Of a stretch of 64,000 nucleotides of DNA, positions 51,701 to 62,041 are shown piece after piece. The notes under the pieces were generated by a model. That model made no database searches and was not told the DNA's origin. It was given only the letters and a program-made list of their open reading frames with translations. The stretch comes from Rhea pennata (taxonomy: Eukaryota > Chordata > Aves > Rheiformes > Rheidae). Both the position numbers and the translations under genes were made by a program. The stretch spans positions 16,010,666 through 16,074,665 of the forward strand of contig NC_084663.1 in NCBI RefSeq assembly GCF_028389875.1, in the 5' to 3' direction. Position 1 is the first letter of the stretch, and every line of letters starts with the position of its first letter.

Positions 51701-53057
51701 AAATTTCAGTCTGAAGTCACTGGGAAGATTTTCCTTTTTTTAACTCGTGTAACCTGTAGAATTTGGTCCTCAAAGGACAAAAACTAAGTTGAAAAGGCAT
51801 GATTCACTTACTAGTTAAGGCACAATAGGGAATCCTGCTTACAATTTATTTATTACCTTGATTTTCACTTGAAAAGAGTTCAAATTATATATTTTTGACC
51901 CACAGAATGTATTTTCACCTGTAAAAGCCATGGAGAGGGTCTGATATTTGTTTGGATAGCTTTTTTTTTTTTCCCCCACACTTCTGTTGGTGCACTTCAA
52001 AATATGTTAGAAGATATTCTTTCCCTGATGCTTTTTTTTTCTAATCTTAATTTCTCTGTGTTTACGTAGTGGTTTACTGCACTGCATCATGTTTAAGTAT
52101 TGGATAGTTTTGCTGTCATCTTTCTGTAGTCTTGTGACAATTTAAATTTTTGTTTGATAATGCAGGAATTTTACATGGCTTTGGAAGATTTGTAGCAGAA
52201 GTTATTTTTTGCCGTTTCAGACTGGGCTCTTACAGATCTACATCAGTAAGAAAAACTACATTTTATAAGTATTAAATAAGTGGTACACTACCTGGGGATG
52301 GATGATAAGATTCTGCAGTTGCAGTCCAGTTTGATACTTACAATAACTCCCCCCTTCACATGAGCAGAGATTGAGCAACTTTTAAAAACAGTCAGGAAAC
52401 CTAACACATAAGGAAGAAAGGTGTTCTCCCTAAGAAGCTGAATTAATGAAACCAAGTCTCTTTCATCTTTCTTTGCTACATTCCCTCCATTATCTTTGCA
52501 ATATTCCTTTTGTTTTCATGTTGCTACAAAAATTCCTTGTTTTTTCAGGCCTTGTCCCACTCCCTCACATGCTCTTCTGTTTGGCCTGCTGACTGCAGAA
52601 GAGGCACTATGCATGGCAGCATTTCAGTGTTGGATTTGCTTCAGGCTACTTTGCACCAAACAGAAGCCAAGTAGTCTTTACCTTTCCCTCTATTGGGCAT
52701 TATAGGATTGCTCCTCTAGCAATCACTTGATTTTATTTTTATTTTTTTCTATTAAATGTCTTTAAGACTTCTGCCGTCTCTTCAAATTTGGTTGAAGTTT
52801 GCCAGCTGGCAAGGTTAAGTGAGTAGAAGGAGAGGAGGGAAGGCAAGCATATATATAATTTTTGTTTGTGAGACCAGGCCAAAAACTTGCAGGAAAAATT
52901 GAAGAATAAGGAAATGTGTTGGGGAGAGAGACAGGGTAGAGTTCGCTTCCTGAACAAGTCATTAATAACCCTTTATTTTTTGTCTGACTAGGTCCCGCTG
53001 CCTGATGGCCACACAAGCAACCACTTACCTCTAATAACAGACAATAGTACACATTAG
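33650..53057 (+). CDS. ERGIC2: ERGIC2, endoplasmic reticulum-Golgi intermediate compartment protein 2 (complete)
   Basis: ERGIC2 (Erv41 family) is a two-pass membrane protein that cycles between ER and cis-Golgi. It works in a complex with ERGIC3 (Erv46) in cargo handling and retrieval. Thirteen coding exons were joined: 33650-33755, 37089-37197, 38564-38610, 39785-39855, 40980-41020, 42192-42293, 43673-43768, 45405-45460, 46308-46406, 47665-47762, 51199-51361, 52166-52245 and 52992-53057. They total 1,134 nt, or 377 codons plus stop, equal to the human length as I recall it. The order is a short cytosolic N-terminus, membrane segment 1 (about 36-55), a large lumenal domain (about 56-309) with an N-F-S glycosylation sequon at 212-214, membrane segment 2 (about 310-345) and a cytosolic tail. 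The start MRRLNRKKTL and end LITDNSTH match the human protein closely. Every junction is GT-AG and in phase. An upstream frame overlaps the start codon. Confidence 0.98.
36180..36445 (-). mobile_element. Degenerate CR1 LINE 3' fragment in ERGIC2 intron 2
   Basis: On the plus strand the order is acctgttcttaaagcctcc, then atgatgggaatttt, then aacctccctgttattct, then aaaagacttttcttgatgt. This is the antisense order of the CR1 3' region (cf. ctgttcttaaaaacctcc...aacctccctaggcaa). The element points along the minus strand. It is heavily mutated and has no coding capacity. Limits are approximate. Confidence 0.8.
37055..37070 (+). repeat. Run of 16 C before ERGIC2 exon 3
   Basis: Pure C homopolymer in the pyrimidine tract of intron 2, close to the branch-point region. 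Likely unstable in length and error-prone in sequencing. Confidence 0.93.
37089..37197 (+). CDS. ERGIC2: ERGIC2 exon 3: first membrane segment
   Basis: 109 nt, encoding VSLIAFTAIAFLTIMEFMVY (first transmembrane segment, residues 36-55) and DTWMKYEYEVDKDFT, the start of the lumenal domain. Acceptor gaccctcag, donor actag|gtaatt. A run of 16 C residues lies 18-34 nt upstream of the acceptor. Confidence 0.98.
38564..38610 (+). CDS. ERGIC2: ERGIC2 exon 4
   Basis: 47 nt, encoding KLRINIDITVAMRCQ, a strongly conserved lumenal stretch of the Erv41/Erv46 fold. Acceptor cttttccag, donor tcaat|gtaagt. Confidence 0.98.
39785..39855 (+). CDS. ERGIC2: ERGIC2 exon 5
   Basis: 71 nt, encoding YVGADVLDLAETMVASADG and LIYEP. 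Acceptor tgaaatag, donor accg|gtaagt. It ends at a codon boundary. Confidence 0.98.
40980..41020 (+). CDS. ERGIC2: ERGIC2 exon 6
   Basis: 41 nt, encoding VVFDLSPQQKEWQ, too short to appear as an open frame by itself. It was placed from the expected continuation of exon 5. Acceptor tttgtttcag, donor caaag|gtaaca. Confidence 0.97.
42192..42293 (+). CDS. ERGIC2: ERGIC2 exon 7
   Basis: 102 nt, encoding RMLQLIQNRLQEEHSLQDVI and FKSAFKSASTALPPR, including a predicted helix. Acceptor aatcttcag, donor cacg|gtaagg. Confidence 0.98.
43673..43768 (+). CDS. ERGIC2: ERGIC2 exon 8
   Basis: 96 nt, encoding EDNSLQSPDACRIHGHLYVN and KVAGNFHITVGK. The CRIHGHLYVNKVAGNFHI stretch is diagnostic for the Erv41/Erv46 lumenal beta-sandwich. 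Acceptor ccgtacag, donor ggcaa|gtatgt. Confidence 0.98.
44212..44530 (-). pseudogene. Unidentified coding-like remnant, antisense inside ERGIC2 intron 8
   Basis: The minus strand reads as a hydrophilic, non-random peptide: ELHVETGKHRLHANISKG, then EIRQDDEEQYKRNILMLK and EETERQMRTADLE. Reading further upstream (to about 44530) continues the same style, with RDIWRNAHRQQ. The E/K/R/Q-rich helical character looks like a protein fragment rather than random intron. No splice sites frame it and I do not recognise the family. It could be an old retroposed gene piece or the protein part of a decayed transposon. Confidence 0.35.
45405..45460 (+). CDS. ERGIC2: ERGIC2 exon 9
   Basis: 56 nt, encoding AIPHPRGHAHLAALVSHE. 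Acceptor tttctttag, donor gagt|gtaagt. Confidence 0.98.
46308..46406 (+). CDS. ERGIC2: ERGIC2 exon 10
   Basis: 99 nt, encoding SYNFSHRIDHLSFGELIPG and IINPLDGTEKIASD. It contains the YNFSHRIDHLSFG signature of the family and a potential N-glycosylation sequon (N-F-S). Acceptor gtctttcag, donor gatc|gtaagt. Confidence 0.98.
47665..47762 (+). CDS. ERGIC2: ERGIC2 exon 11
   Basis: 98 nt, encoding HNQMFQYFITVVPTKLQTYK and ISAETHQFSVTER. Acceptor ttattttag, donor aagg|gtgagt. It ends at a codon boundary. Confidence 0.98.
50271..50306 (+). repeat. 18-bp tandem duplication in ERGIC2 intron 11
   Basis: Units ctttctgtccaccctgtc and ctttctgtccaccccgtg stand head to tail with two mismatches. Confidence 0.95.
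51075..51118 (+). repeat. 22-bp tandem duplication in ERGIC2 intron 11
   Basis: Two units beginning cagtgttagacatcaaca, 22 bp each, 21 of 22 identical. They lie 80-125 nt before the exon 12 acceptor. Confidence 0.96.
51199..51361 (+). CDS. ERGIC2: ERGIC2 exon 12: end of lumenal domain and second membrane segment
   Basis: 163 nt, encoding ERVINHAAGSHGVSGIFMKY, then DISSLMVTVTEEHMPFWQFL and VRLCGIIGGIFSTTG. The segment from PFWQFLVRLCGIIGG onward is the second transmembrane helix. Acceptor ctcccag, donor actacag|gtaact. The preceding intron carries a 22-bp tandem duplication 80-125 nt upstream. Confidence 0.98.
52166..52245 (+). CDS. ERGIC2: ERGIC2 exon 13
   Basis: 80 nt, encoding ILHGFGRFVAEVIFCRFRLG and SYRSTS, the end of membrane segment 2 and the start of the cytosolic tail. 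Acceptor aatgcag, donor catca|gtaaga. Confidence 0.97.
52992..53057 (+). CDS. ERGIC2: ERGIC2 exon 14, stop codon
   Basis: 66 coding nt, encoding VPLPDGHTSNHLPLITDNST and H, then TAG at 53055-53057. The tail matches the human C-terminus in length and pattern. Acceptor tctgactag. The exon continues as 3' UTR. Confidence 0.97.
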   Translation, partial: VPLPDGHTSNHLPLITDNSTH

Positions 53058-54690
53058 CGCCTCCTGAGGAAAATTTTTTCTTTACGCCTGATACAGAAGA
53101 GTTTTTTTTTCTAATAATAAGGAAAACATTGTGCAATATGTTGAGACAGTGCTAATGGGCAGCAAAAAAATCAAGCCTCTAAAAGAAAAACCAACAAAAC
53201 AATTTGTGTGACCTTTTGTCTTTTTAAGTGCACATGGAGTTCATAGGAGTTTGTCAGACTGAGGTGGACCATCTTCTGGAGATTAAAGGAGCATTCCTGC
53301 CAATACAGTATTCGTGTTGAAGCTGAGTATCTTTGTGATGACTGCCATCAACCACTGAAGCATCTGCTTAGTGAGCTTGTTTCAGAGCCTAGGAAGGCTA
53401 GCAGACTACAGTGAGAACAAGAGCGTGTATGTAAGCGGGACGCATGGAAGGGCCAGACAGCAGGCAAAGAGTGACAGTAACTAATAAAGCTGGTGTTTTC
53501 TTAGATGTACAGACTCGGGCCAGGGATTGGGTTGTCTTGTTCTTTGTACTGGTGGGAGGTAGGCACTAAGATACTCTGAGACGTGGGGAGAGATTCTAGA
53601 AAATCTTGAAAAAGAGAGGAGGGAGAACTCAGGGAGTAAGATGGAGCCCAAGCCATAATATTGGTTGCAGCCGCTGCCTCTCAAGTTCCACCATTGCCTA
53701 GTGCAGGAACCAGTGCAGAGCGTGGGAGTTCCTCTGTGTTTTTGCACAGTTACATGGCAAACAGAATATTACTCTGGTGTTCATTATGGAAGTGCCCGAA
53801 GCTTCTTTGAGAATGAACCACATTGTGCCAGACACTATGCTTTTGAGCTGAAATAAGAAGTCTTTTCAAGACGGCATTTGACCATGCTTTTGACATAGGG
53901 CAAGACTCCCTAGCAAAAGATCAGGGCGTTTCTTTCCATGCCTCTTTCTTTAGTACGGAGGGTGCTTTGAGACAACTTTTGTTGCACCCCTGCTGCTGCT
54001 ATGTAAGCGATCGTATGCAAATCCTGGAGATGGGAAGGGAAAAGATCAAGAAACTACCTTGCTTTGGTTCAGCTAAATACTGTAGAAACAAAGAATTCAA
54101 GCCAATGGGGAAGTCTGCTAGCCCAGGCAGGGAATGCTGGAGTTGACCTCCAGGCAGTAGTGACTGCAGGGAATCTGATTCATTCTGCTGCAGATAGATG
54201 GTGAGGGATCTGTAAAGTCAATCATTATTGTTCATGAAGTTTTTTGTAAAAAAAATAAATGAAAAGAGCAATATCAGTTTTATATTGTAAATATGCTGCT
54301 GAGAATTAATGCTATTAATACAGAAGGTGCTTTGAGAAACTGAGGAACATCCCTTTATTGTTGTTACTCCACCAGAGTCCAAAAAAAAAAGGTATGATTC
54401 CTTCTCAACAAAACTGATTATATATATATAAGGAGATTATACTGACTCTGGCCTTACTCACCATGGAATGAATATTACAATTGAGAACAAGGACACTAAC
54501 TATGGAAAAATAAAAGTTTCTGTGGCATTGTCAGATTTTGCTGACTTTTTTTAACGTACATTTTAAGGCACTTGGGTCTTAGTGGTGAGAACGCTGTAAG
54601 TAATTTAGCTGATTTGCTGTGAAAAGCAAAGGGCTTCCTGAACTGAGAAATTACATGAAATACTATTAAATAAAGTGTGGGAAATGTTTG
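53058..54690 (+). terminator. ERGIC2: ERGIC2 3' UTR with candidate polyadenylation signals
   Basis: Three AATAAA hexamers stand downstream of the stop: 54254-54259, 54509-54514 and 54669-54674. Which one is used cannot be told without transcript ends, so the right limit is a guess. The segment has no other gene. Confidence 0.6.
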
Positions 54691-57600
54691 ACTATTGGGA
54701 AAGACTGAAGTTCAAGGAAGCCAGGTCCTAAGGGCTGACAGTCAGATTTGGTGTTTTTCTGTTCTAGGAGTCTGAATTTTTCTCCTAGTTTTTGTCTTTT
54801 TATAACACTAATTAAACTCCAGCAACTTGGAAAACAGACTTTTTGTCTTCAGTGAGCGAGAAAATCAGAAGCTGTAAATCCTTGGTTCCCTCTTCTTTGC
54901 CGTTTCCAGCTGAATTTTCTTTCCTACTTATGCCTATACTGGATTTGCTTTAGGCTTTGCCCTAATGCTTGTTTCTTACCTACCTGGAACAGACTGTACT
55001 GGTGGGAGATTCTGAGCTCAGCTGACTTTTGATCTCAGTTGACTTTCTGTACCAGAACTTAAATGTTGTTTTCTAATCTCACATAAGAGTCAAGTGGATT
55101 GCTGTGTCTTAAATCCGTGTGTAGCGTATTCATATTGTTCTGTCTAGAGCAACGCTTGTGCGACTGCTGGTTGCTGACAGAAGAAACGGTGGGTGAGTCG
55201 CCGATGTGAGATGCCACATTGCGAAGTGAATACAGGATCAGTTGAACCTCTGCTTGTACTGGCTGCTTTTCCTGAATTTAGTCGTTGTAGGTGGTACCAC
55301 TTCAGACTTGTACCAGCTGTTGTATTTAGCTTGACAAACACGTGCAAGGGAGTTCCAGAGAAAATATTTATTGCAGTATTTTTTTTATGTTACTTCTTGC
55401 CCACAATGTAAAGAAAGAGCATAGTATGGAAAAATGAAAGGAATAGGCCTCCCATGGGATAGTGCCATATGTGTATTTTTCTCAAAGGGGAATTGCATGG
55501 ATAGGTGATGAAAATTACCATTTTCTGGGTCAGGAAAGATGGCCAAAATAATGGGAGCATATTTAACACAGAGAAAGAAATTCTTAAACTTCCCAAGACG
55601 TGTTCATCGTGGGTCATTTGGTAGACTTCTCTCATTGCCCTCTCCTATGCTGTCTTTCTGGGCACTAAGGTCTGTCCTAGTTTCAGCTAGAGCAGTTTGT
55701 GTTTGGCTCTGCTGCTATCCTTATGCCTGATAGACTGTATTGGTAAGAACAGTTTTCTTGACTGCCTCTCCAAGAGCTTGAACGTTTTTGGATGTAGGAT
55801 CTACAGGCATAGAAGAAACTAAAGCACTTTCCATTTAGTTGTAGGAGAGGAGGTGGAGAATGAGCGCAGATGTTCTGAAGTGGCCCTGATTTTAGAGTGC
55901 AAGATAAACCAGTGATCTGGGTTTTTCAGCAGGACAGAGCAGCTCCAGTCCTTGCTGCCTGCGACGCAGAGCTGTACAGTGCTGAAAAGAGCCTCTGAAG
56001 CAAAGCACTTCACTAGTGTATTTCTAAAAATACGTGGCAACAATTTTCTATGTAAAGGCAAACAAAAAAGATAATGTAGCAAGACCTATTATCTACTGAA
56101 ATTCAGTCAGAGTGCTTGTTTGCTTTATTGTATAAGAAAAATGAATGCTTGAGTGGTGAGATAGTTCCATGGTCCGGGGAAGATCCTGCAAGATACAGTT
56201 ACCTGCATTATTGAATAGCAGAAGGAAGCTAGCAGGATGAAGTCGAATATGCAATCAAAATCCACAGTTGCGAGACAGTTCTTGGGGAAAAATGATCATG
56301 AGTTGGCGTAAGAAATAAATGCCTGCTGATTGTAATAATGCTATCTTCTAGCTGAATTATCTGCCGCTTGCTCCTCCGCCATCACGCAGGGACGGCAACA
56401 GAAGCAGGGTCTGTTGTGACAAGCGCACGTAAATGGGCTGACGGGGGAGCCGTGGAAGTTGGACTGAGCTCTCACACTGTGGCTGCTTTCTCGGTGCAGG
56501 GTTTTGCTCCGTCGTTCTTACCACCTGTGGTGTGTGTATGGGTACCTACTGCAGGGGGGACCCTGAGAAGGGAGGGAAGTGGGTGCATGAACAGAAAAGG
56601 AAAATTCCCACCTTTGGGCTCTTTCCTTTCTTCTCTGACTTTTCTGGCAGATGTCTTGGGGCTCTTGCTAGCATGGAATTGGGGGGGGGGGGAGAAGACG
56701 AGTTCATGCTCTGTGGCAGAAGACGTGTTGGATTAACCGAAGTAGCCGGATCCTGGGAAGCTGTTCGGTGTCCCTAAGGTGGTTCATGGCAGTTACCCGG
56801 CCAGGGCTGTGCCAGGTCGGCTCTGCTCTTTGCTGCCCTGCTTGAGGTGCTCTTGAGCTTTTCAGGGACTGCTTTGACAAACTGAGCTCTCAGCAGGCAG
56901 CAGAGTTGCTTAGGAACTGTCAGGGGCGGACACGTATTTTGTGTAAATTCGACTGTGATTAACTGTACAGGCAAAGGCAAGGTCAGGGAGTCCGAGCTAA
57001 GTGGTGAGACGACAAGCTACAAGCAGCATGAGAAGGCCCAGGAGTAAGGATATCTTGTAAAATATATTACTTAAGCCAAGTAAAGCAGGAGGGATGTAAT
57101 CATACTGATCACATCTCCAATCACATTGAAGTTACTGAAATTCTCTGCTCTGCTGCTGCTTCCCAGTGCAACCAACTGCCATAGCTTTTTCTGGGGAGAT
57201 GTGGAGTTGTTTGGGGATACTCCGAAGGATCTCACTCCCCGCCTTTAAAAGGTATTGCAGAAAGTGGGAATATGGGAGGATACATCTACACGCACCTCTG
57301 GGATTTGTGCTTAATTGCAAAGCTGTTTTGCATAAAGACTTTTTTCTCTGCCAACTCTCCCTTAAAGTGAATTATGTCTAGTATTTGGCCTTGGTGGCAG
57401 TCTAGTAGTTTTGTCAAAAAAAAAAAGGGGGGGGGCAAGCTTGCCTAATATGCAGTTAATGCATGATCTTTAATGCTTCATGAAGCTTTCGCAGACACGC
57501 GTGCTCAGCAGGCCCAGTCACAGTGACGAGAAGCATTTCATCTCTTCCCACCGCGGCTTAGGGCCCTTCCTGAGCACTTCTAGTTCCAGCTGGCCGAGGA

Positions 57601-59060
57601 GCAAGTCAGTGTGGCCTTTTCCCTTCTTCCAAGTCTAAGCTGCTTTGAGGCTACAGCAGCGCGTTCCTGTTCATACGCATTCGCATGCACAGCTTTCTCT
57701 TTCCAGCGATTACAAGATGGTTGTTTTGTTGAGGGAGTTAATGTTCAGCCTTGGCACAGGGCATCTTCTCACTGCCTTGTCCTCCTCCACTCAACAGCGA
57801 AGAGGAGGCTGCCTGGAAGAGGCAGCTCGGCCCAGGTACGGTGCTTTTCTACAGGGCGTGCTGACCGGTTCTTCCTTTCAGGATGGGAGATGAGGGTATT
57901 TCTCCAAGAGCTTCATTCCTCTTTATGTTGGTTTTCTGCTTTGACCACTCATATTTTGAGCGCCTGCTGCCTGTAATTAGTTTATGATGTCGAGCACCAG
58001 ACACAGAAGCTGCTTGTAGCTGGCTAGTGAGTTCTCCAGTGTAATGGTGTGACCAGGAGAGTTTCTTCTGCTCTGGTGTGAGCAGAAGAAGTTGTAAGCA
58101 ATTTACTCTCCCCTCCAGCTATGCGGTCCCTTTACATGGAAGAGAGATGATTTAAATCTTTTGTCTCCCCCTTCCTCCTTGAAACTCACTGTGTATGGGG
58201 GCTATAAAGTAGAATTCAAGTACTAAGTATCCTGCACCCTCTGACACATTCCCTTCCACTCAGCAGCCTTTTCCTGACACTTGCTCATGGGTCTTTATTA
58301 CTGCAAAGGGGTCAGAGCTAGGCTTCGTAGTCAAGTTTTCATTTACAAATGCATCCAGAGTGATGGAGATTTCTCTCCATCTTATGCATACACACTTAAT
58401 AAAAAACAAGTTGTGGTTTGTATGACGATACTTTGTGCAGCATATTGCTGTCTGTCTTGTGCCAGCTGCAGCTGGACCTTTGAATTTCCTAGGTATTTGC
58501 TGAGATGTTGCTGTGTATAAGCTTCAGGATCATTCTGGGAATCTTTTCTCCTCCTAGTCTCCAGCAAGAACGGACAAGCGTGCAAGGAGAAGCGCAAGCT
58601 TCCGCTGGTGCTTGTGCCGAGTTTTTGGTGAAACGTTGCTGCGTCTGAAGCAGAGGCTGTATGCTGAAGATGATGTTTGCACAGCGTTTTCAGACTATTT
58701 CAGACTATTTTGAGTATTTCCAGCAGAATTCCTGCTCCTATGCTAGGTCTGCAGGAAAGTTTCTATTCTGTATTCCTCAGTAGCACTATATCAGCATTTT
58801 GGGGTGGTGTTTCAGGGAAGCAAAGCTAGCAGGCACGCGAGCTTGTATGAAAGTGCATGATCTGAGATGATGAAACGGGAAGGGAGCGACCTGGAGTGGA
58901 GCCAGCGGATGCTGCTGTTGAAGTCTAATGGAAAAATTGCAGAAACTACGGGAATTAGAAAATGAATACTGGAGAATTAAAAAAAAACAAGAACAAAAAC
59001 AAAAAAACAAAAACAAAAAAACCCCAAACTCCCATCGCAGCTACACAGTGATGTTTTTTA
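54691..59060. other. Spacer downstream of ERGIC2, no gene recognised
   Basis: Mixed composition with several GC-richer patches (56.4-57.0 kb, 57.5-57.9 kb) and short homopolymers (G run near 56683, A/G run near 57417). Open frames of 60-120 codons occur on both strands without motifs or consistent splice sites. A short 10-bp tandem (cagactattt twice, 58691-58710) and an A/C-rich tract (58979-59024) are the only repeats seen. Confidence 0.55.
58979..59024 (+). repeat. A-rich (AAAAAC)n-type tract
   Basis: About 46 nt of A with scattered C and one G, directly at the left edge of CpG island 3. It could be the decayed tail of a retroposed insert on the plus strand. Confidence 0.85.
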
Positions 59061-59069
59061 TCTTCCAGC

Positions 59070-60090
59070 AATGGTTAAGGGGAGGAGACCCTCCCTCCTG
59101 CTTAGCTGCGTGCCGGGGAGGCTACGTGCCCTCCGGGCCGCGGTGCTGCCGGCAATCCTCCCTCGGCTGTGCTGAATGCGGTAGAGCGAGACGGATTCAC
59201 CCCCATGTGCGTTACGTTGCGTTTTTGCGGGCGGCCCAGGCGCTGGGGCTCGCCGGGCCCTCGCCTCCCAGCCCAGCATCCGCTGCCGTAGCTGCGATGC
59301 CAGCGCACCGAACTCTTACTTTTTTCCTTGCAAGCCTTCTTGTAATTAATATAATAAGCAAGAGCTTGTTTCATCGGGAGATGTTTCCAGTTGTGGTGTG
59401 CGCGCAGCATTGTACAAGTATTTTGGAGGAAAAGCAAACGGAGGTGAATTTTAACACGCAGATAGTATTTTGCAAGTTATTGCTTGCTGGAGGGTAGTTG
59501 CCTGCCTGGGAGTTGCTCGTCGGACACGAGCATAAGCAAACGCTCGGGAAAGGAGGGGGCCGAGGCCGCGCCGGCCCCGGCTGCTCCCCGCGCCTTCGCC
59601 TGCCGCCCCGGCTGCTGCTGTCGCTCTGCCCAGCTCCGGCCCGAAGCGGCTGCTCTGCCGACGGATGCAGCTTGCCCACGCGCCTGCTGCGGCCGACGCC
59701 GCCCCGGAGCCGCCACTCCCGGAGCTTCGCGGTTTCGTTTTTTTTTTTTTTTTTCCTTTCCCTTCTCTAAACACTGACAACTCAACAGCAGCCGACTCAG
59801 CCAGCTGCCGCAACGCCCTCCGCCGCTCAGTAGCTGCTACCACCTCTTTCGTTCTCAGTAACGCTTAACGCGTGGCTTGGCTGCTGACCTGCAGGAAAGA
59901 TTCAGGCCTTGGGTTGCTTCCATCCAGCGAACCTCAGAGGAGGTGGGACGGCAGTCCTGCCTCCTGGCCACCGCCCCCGTCCAGCTTCGGCCTTCCCGGG
60001 ACAGCTGCTCTCCTCCTCGTAGGGCACAGGACGCGCAGCAGGAGCTGGGGAAAGCTGGCGACACGCGCTATGTGGGAATGCAGCTGTGTC
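59070..60090. promoter_or_regulatory. CpG island 3, orphan
   Basis: A CpG-dense block with GC-rich codon-like runs on both strands and a T run (59738-59754). No coding exon with a recognised protein is attached. The flanking genes do not need it: ERGIC2 ends upstream on the plus strand, and the minus-strand gene to the right has its 3' end, not its promoter, on this side. It may drive a non-coding RNA or an alternative transcript. Long frames across it are compositional. Confidence 0.7.
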
Positions 60091-61919
60091 AGTAAACTCA
60101 CAAAACTGGAATCAAGCTTGGATCATCCTGATGGAGGCGATTGATCAAGCTCAACAAAAATTGCATGCCAAAGCTGCTCCTTGGAAATTCAGCAAAAAGT
60201 GGACTACATTATTAACAAAGCAGAGTTTTAATAAAAAGGTATAAGGCTTACATCTCAAAACAACTTCTTATAAATAGGCATCATCATATTACACATTCTT
60301 TTAAAATGTCTTCATGACAAACATAATATATATTTTCTGAGTTATAAAATCCCATATAAATAGCAATTTATTCTCAGTATTCAGAATACAAGAATACATA
60401 AAAAACTAAGGTGGATATCCGAAAGGAATCCTGAGTACTCATTCAACAGGAGGCAGAAAATTTATCAAAGTACAGTTGAATCTAACAAACACAGCTGAAC
60501 ACCGTTCAGTAAATGCTGTTGTCTTACTACACAAATTCTTCCAAACTGCAAAAATGAGACAAGAGAACTTTTTGGTTGCTGCACCCTGTTCAGCTCCCTA
60601 GGACACAAACACAGGGATGGCTTTGGCTATTCCACTCCTTGACAGGCCAGGAACATTTTATAGATTCTTTTGGCATCAAAAGAAGAAAATGACACCTGTC
60701 CTATGATGGACAGAAAGAAGGCACATACTTACTTACTTACTTAATGCAGGACAGCGCAGGCTATCAGAAAAAGTTTGGACTAACAGCAGTAAAAGGTCTC
60801 TCTTGAATGAAAATGTGTTGCAACACATTCTGGGGGAGTTATACACAAGAGGTAGCCAATTCTTCAATACCTCAAGGTTCCATTGCTTACCCTCCAACAT
60901 AATGATATAAATTAAAACAAGAATAACTGTTGACATCATGTGTGTCCTAAATATCAAAATTAAAGTTCTTTTTTCTTATTTCCTCCAGACTGATATAAAC
61001 AAACCAGCAAGCTATATTAAGAAGTAGCAGTGTGGCATGAGCAGCATGCTTCTTTCTTTGTGGTACAAGTTGTAGCAGCACTGAGCTAGGAATTTTTACT
61101 CTGCGTTTTCTCTTTGCTTTCCAGAGTGAGTCAGCTGTACAACACCGGTACACGAACAGTAAAGTTCACAACTACGAGACTACATGGCCCAGAACAAGGC
61201 AGTCTGCAGGGCTGCAAGAGGACACCAACTTGCAGAGGCATGTCAGTGTATTTGAATTCTGAATTCTGAGATATATTTTATTATTTTAGCACATTTTTTT
61301 TTCTGATCATAATGAAAAATGTCAACTGTTCACGAAAGAAATAAAGACTACCCTGCCTGTTGTTTTCAAGGTGTAATGTAGTCAATTTATGCTCCTTTAA
61401 ACAATGCTATCATATTTTCTTTCACATACGCAAGGTCATGAGCTCTGAATTACTACTGAAACAGGAATCATCAGGGAAATCTCATACACACAAACTGCAA
61501 TAAGCATACAGAGGTTGAAATTTTGCTTTTCTTTACAGTGTCAACTCAGTAGAGATAATGAAATAAGTAAGAGTGATTTATTGTCTCCTGGTTTATTCCC
61601 AGTTTAACTGGGATCAGAAACTGAATGAAAGAAGTTATCCTGAAGTTAAGCCAAGGTTGTTGAGAGTAGAACTCGGTCACAAGTACACAGACTCCTGATG
61701 GCACTCAAGATCCTAAAATTTCTCAGTAACTTTTAGTCCTTCCAAATTTACAAATAATATTCTTCTTTCTTCATGTTACACCATGATTTGGGAAGTTGCT
61801 CTCTTAAGGCTCTCTCCTGGTTTTACGTTAAAAACTCCAGGAACACAAAGTTGTAAGTATTGCACAAAGTTAAGGTGATGGAAGACTAGAAAACAGAATG
61901 ACACTTGTAAGGTAACTCT
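60091..61919 (-). other. Downstream region or 3' UTR of the right-edge minus-strand gene
   Basis: Sequence below the stop codon at 61920-61922. Candidate minus-strand polyadenylation hexamers (TTTATT on the plus strand) are at 61592-61597, 61577-61582, 61277-61282 and 60367-60372. The UTR end is undecided. A (TTAC)4 tract lies near 60729-60742. No RNA gene was seen. Confidence 0.45.
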
Positions 61920-62041
61920 TCAGTCTAAAGAAAAACTCTTCATTTTTTCTGCTAGTTCCTGTCTCATTTCTATATGTTTTTTCAGGTTTTGCACTTCATG
62001 GGGCAGATTAATGTCCCAGACTGACACACAGGATTGTAATT
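61920..62041 (-). CDS. Last coding exon of an unidentified WD40-like gene
   Basis: The acceptor (TTTTTTTTCAG) at 62042-62043 opens a 122-nt exon encoding LQSCVSVWDINLPHEVQ, then NLKKHIEMRQELAEKM and KSFSLD, followed by TGA. The CVSVWDI block is the typical closing strand of a WD40 blade, and the rest is a charged helix. The phase joins exactly to the exon at 63954. I do not recognise the protein, so the WD40 reading is an inference from one motif. The gene is convergent with ERGIC2. Confidence 0.75.

Noticed and set aside
58928-59497. 189-codon plus-strand frame beginning MEKLQKLRELENEYWRIKKK
   Set aside because: The coiled-coil look comes from an A-rich tract. The frame then crosses into CpG island 3 with unrelated composition.
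54691-61900. FAR2, expected to be tail-to-tail with ERGIC2 as in human
   Set aside because: I looked on the minus strand for the FAR C-terminal region (ARSQMARN...FRAS-like) and found nothing; the exons to the right encode a different protein.
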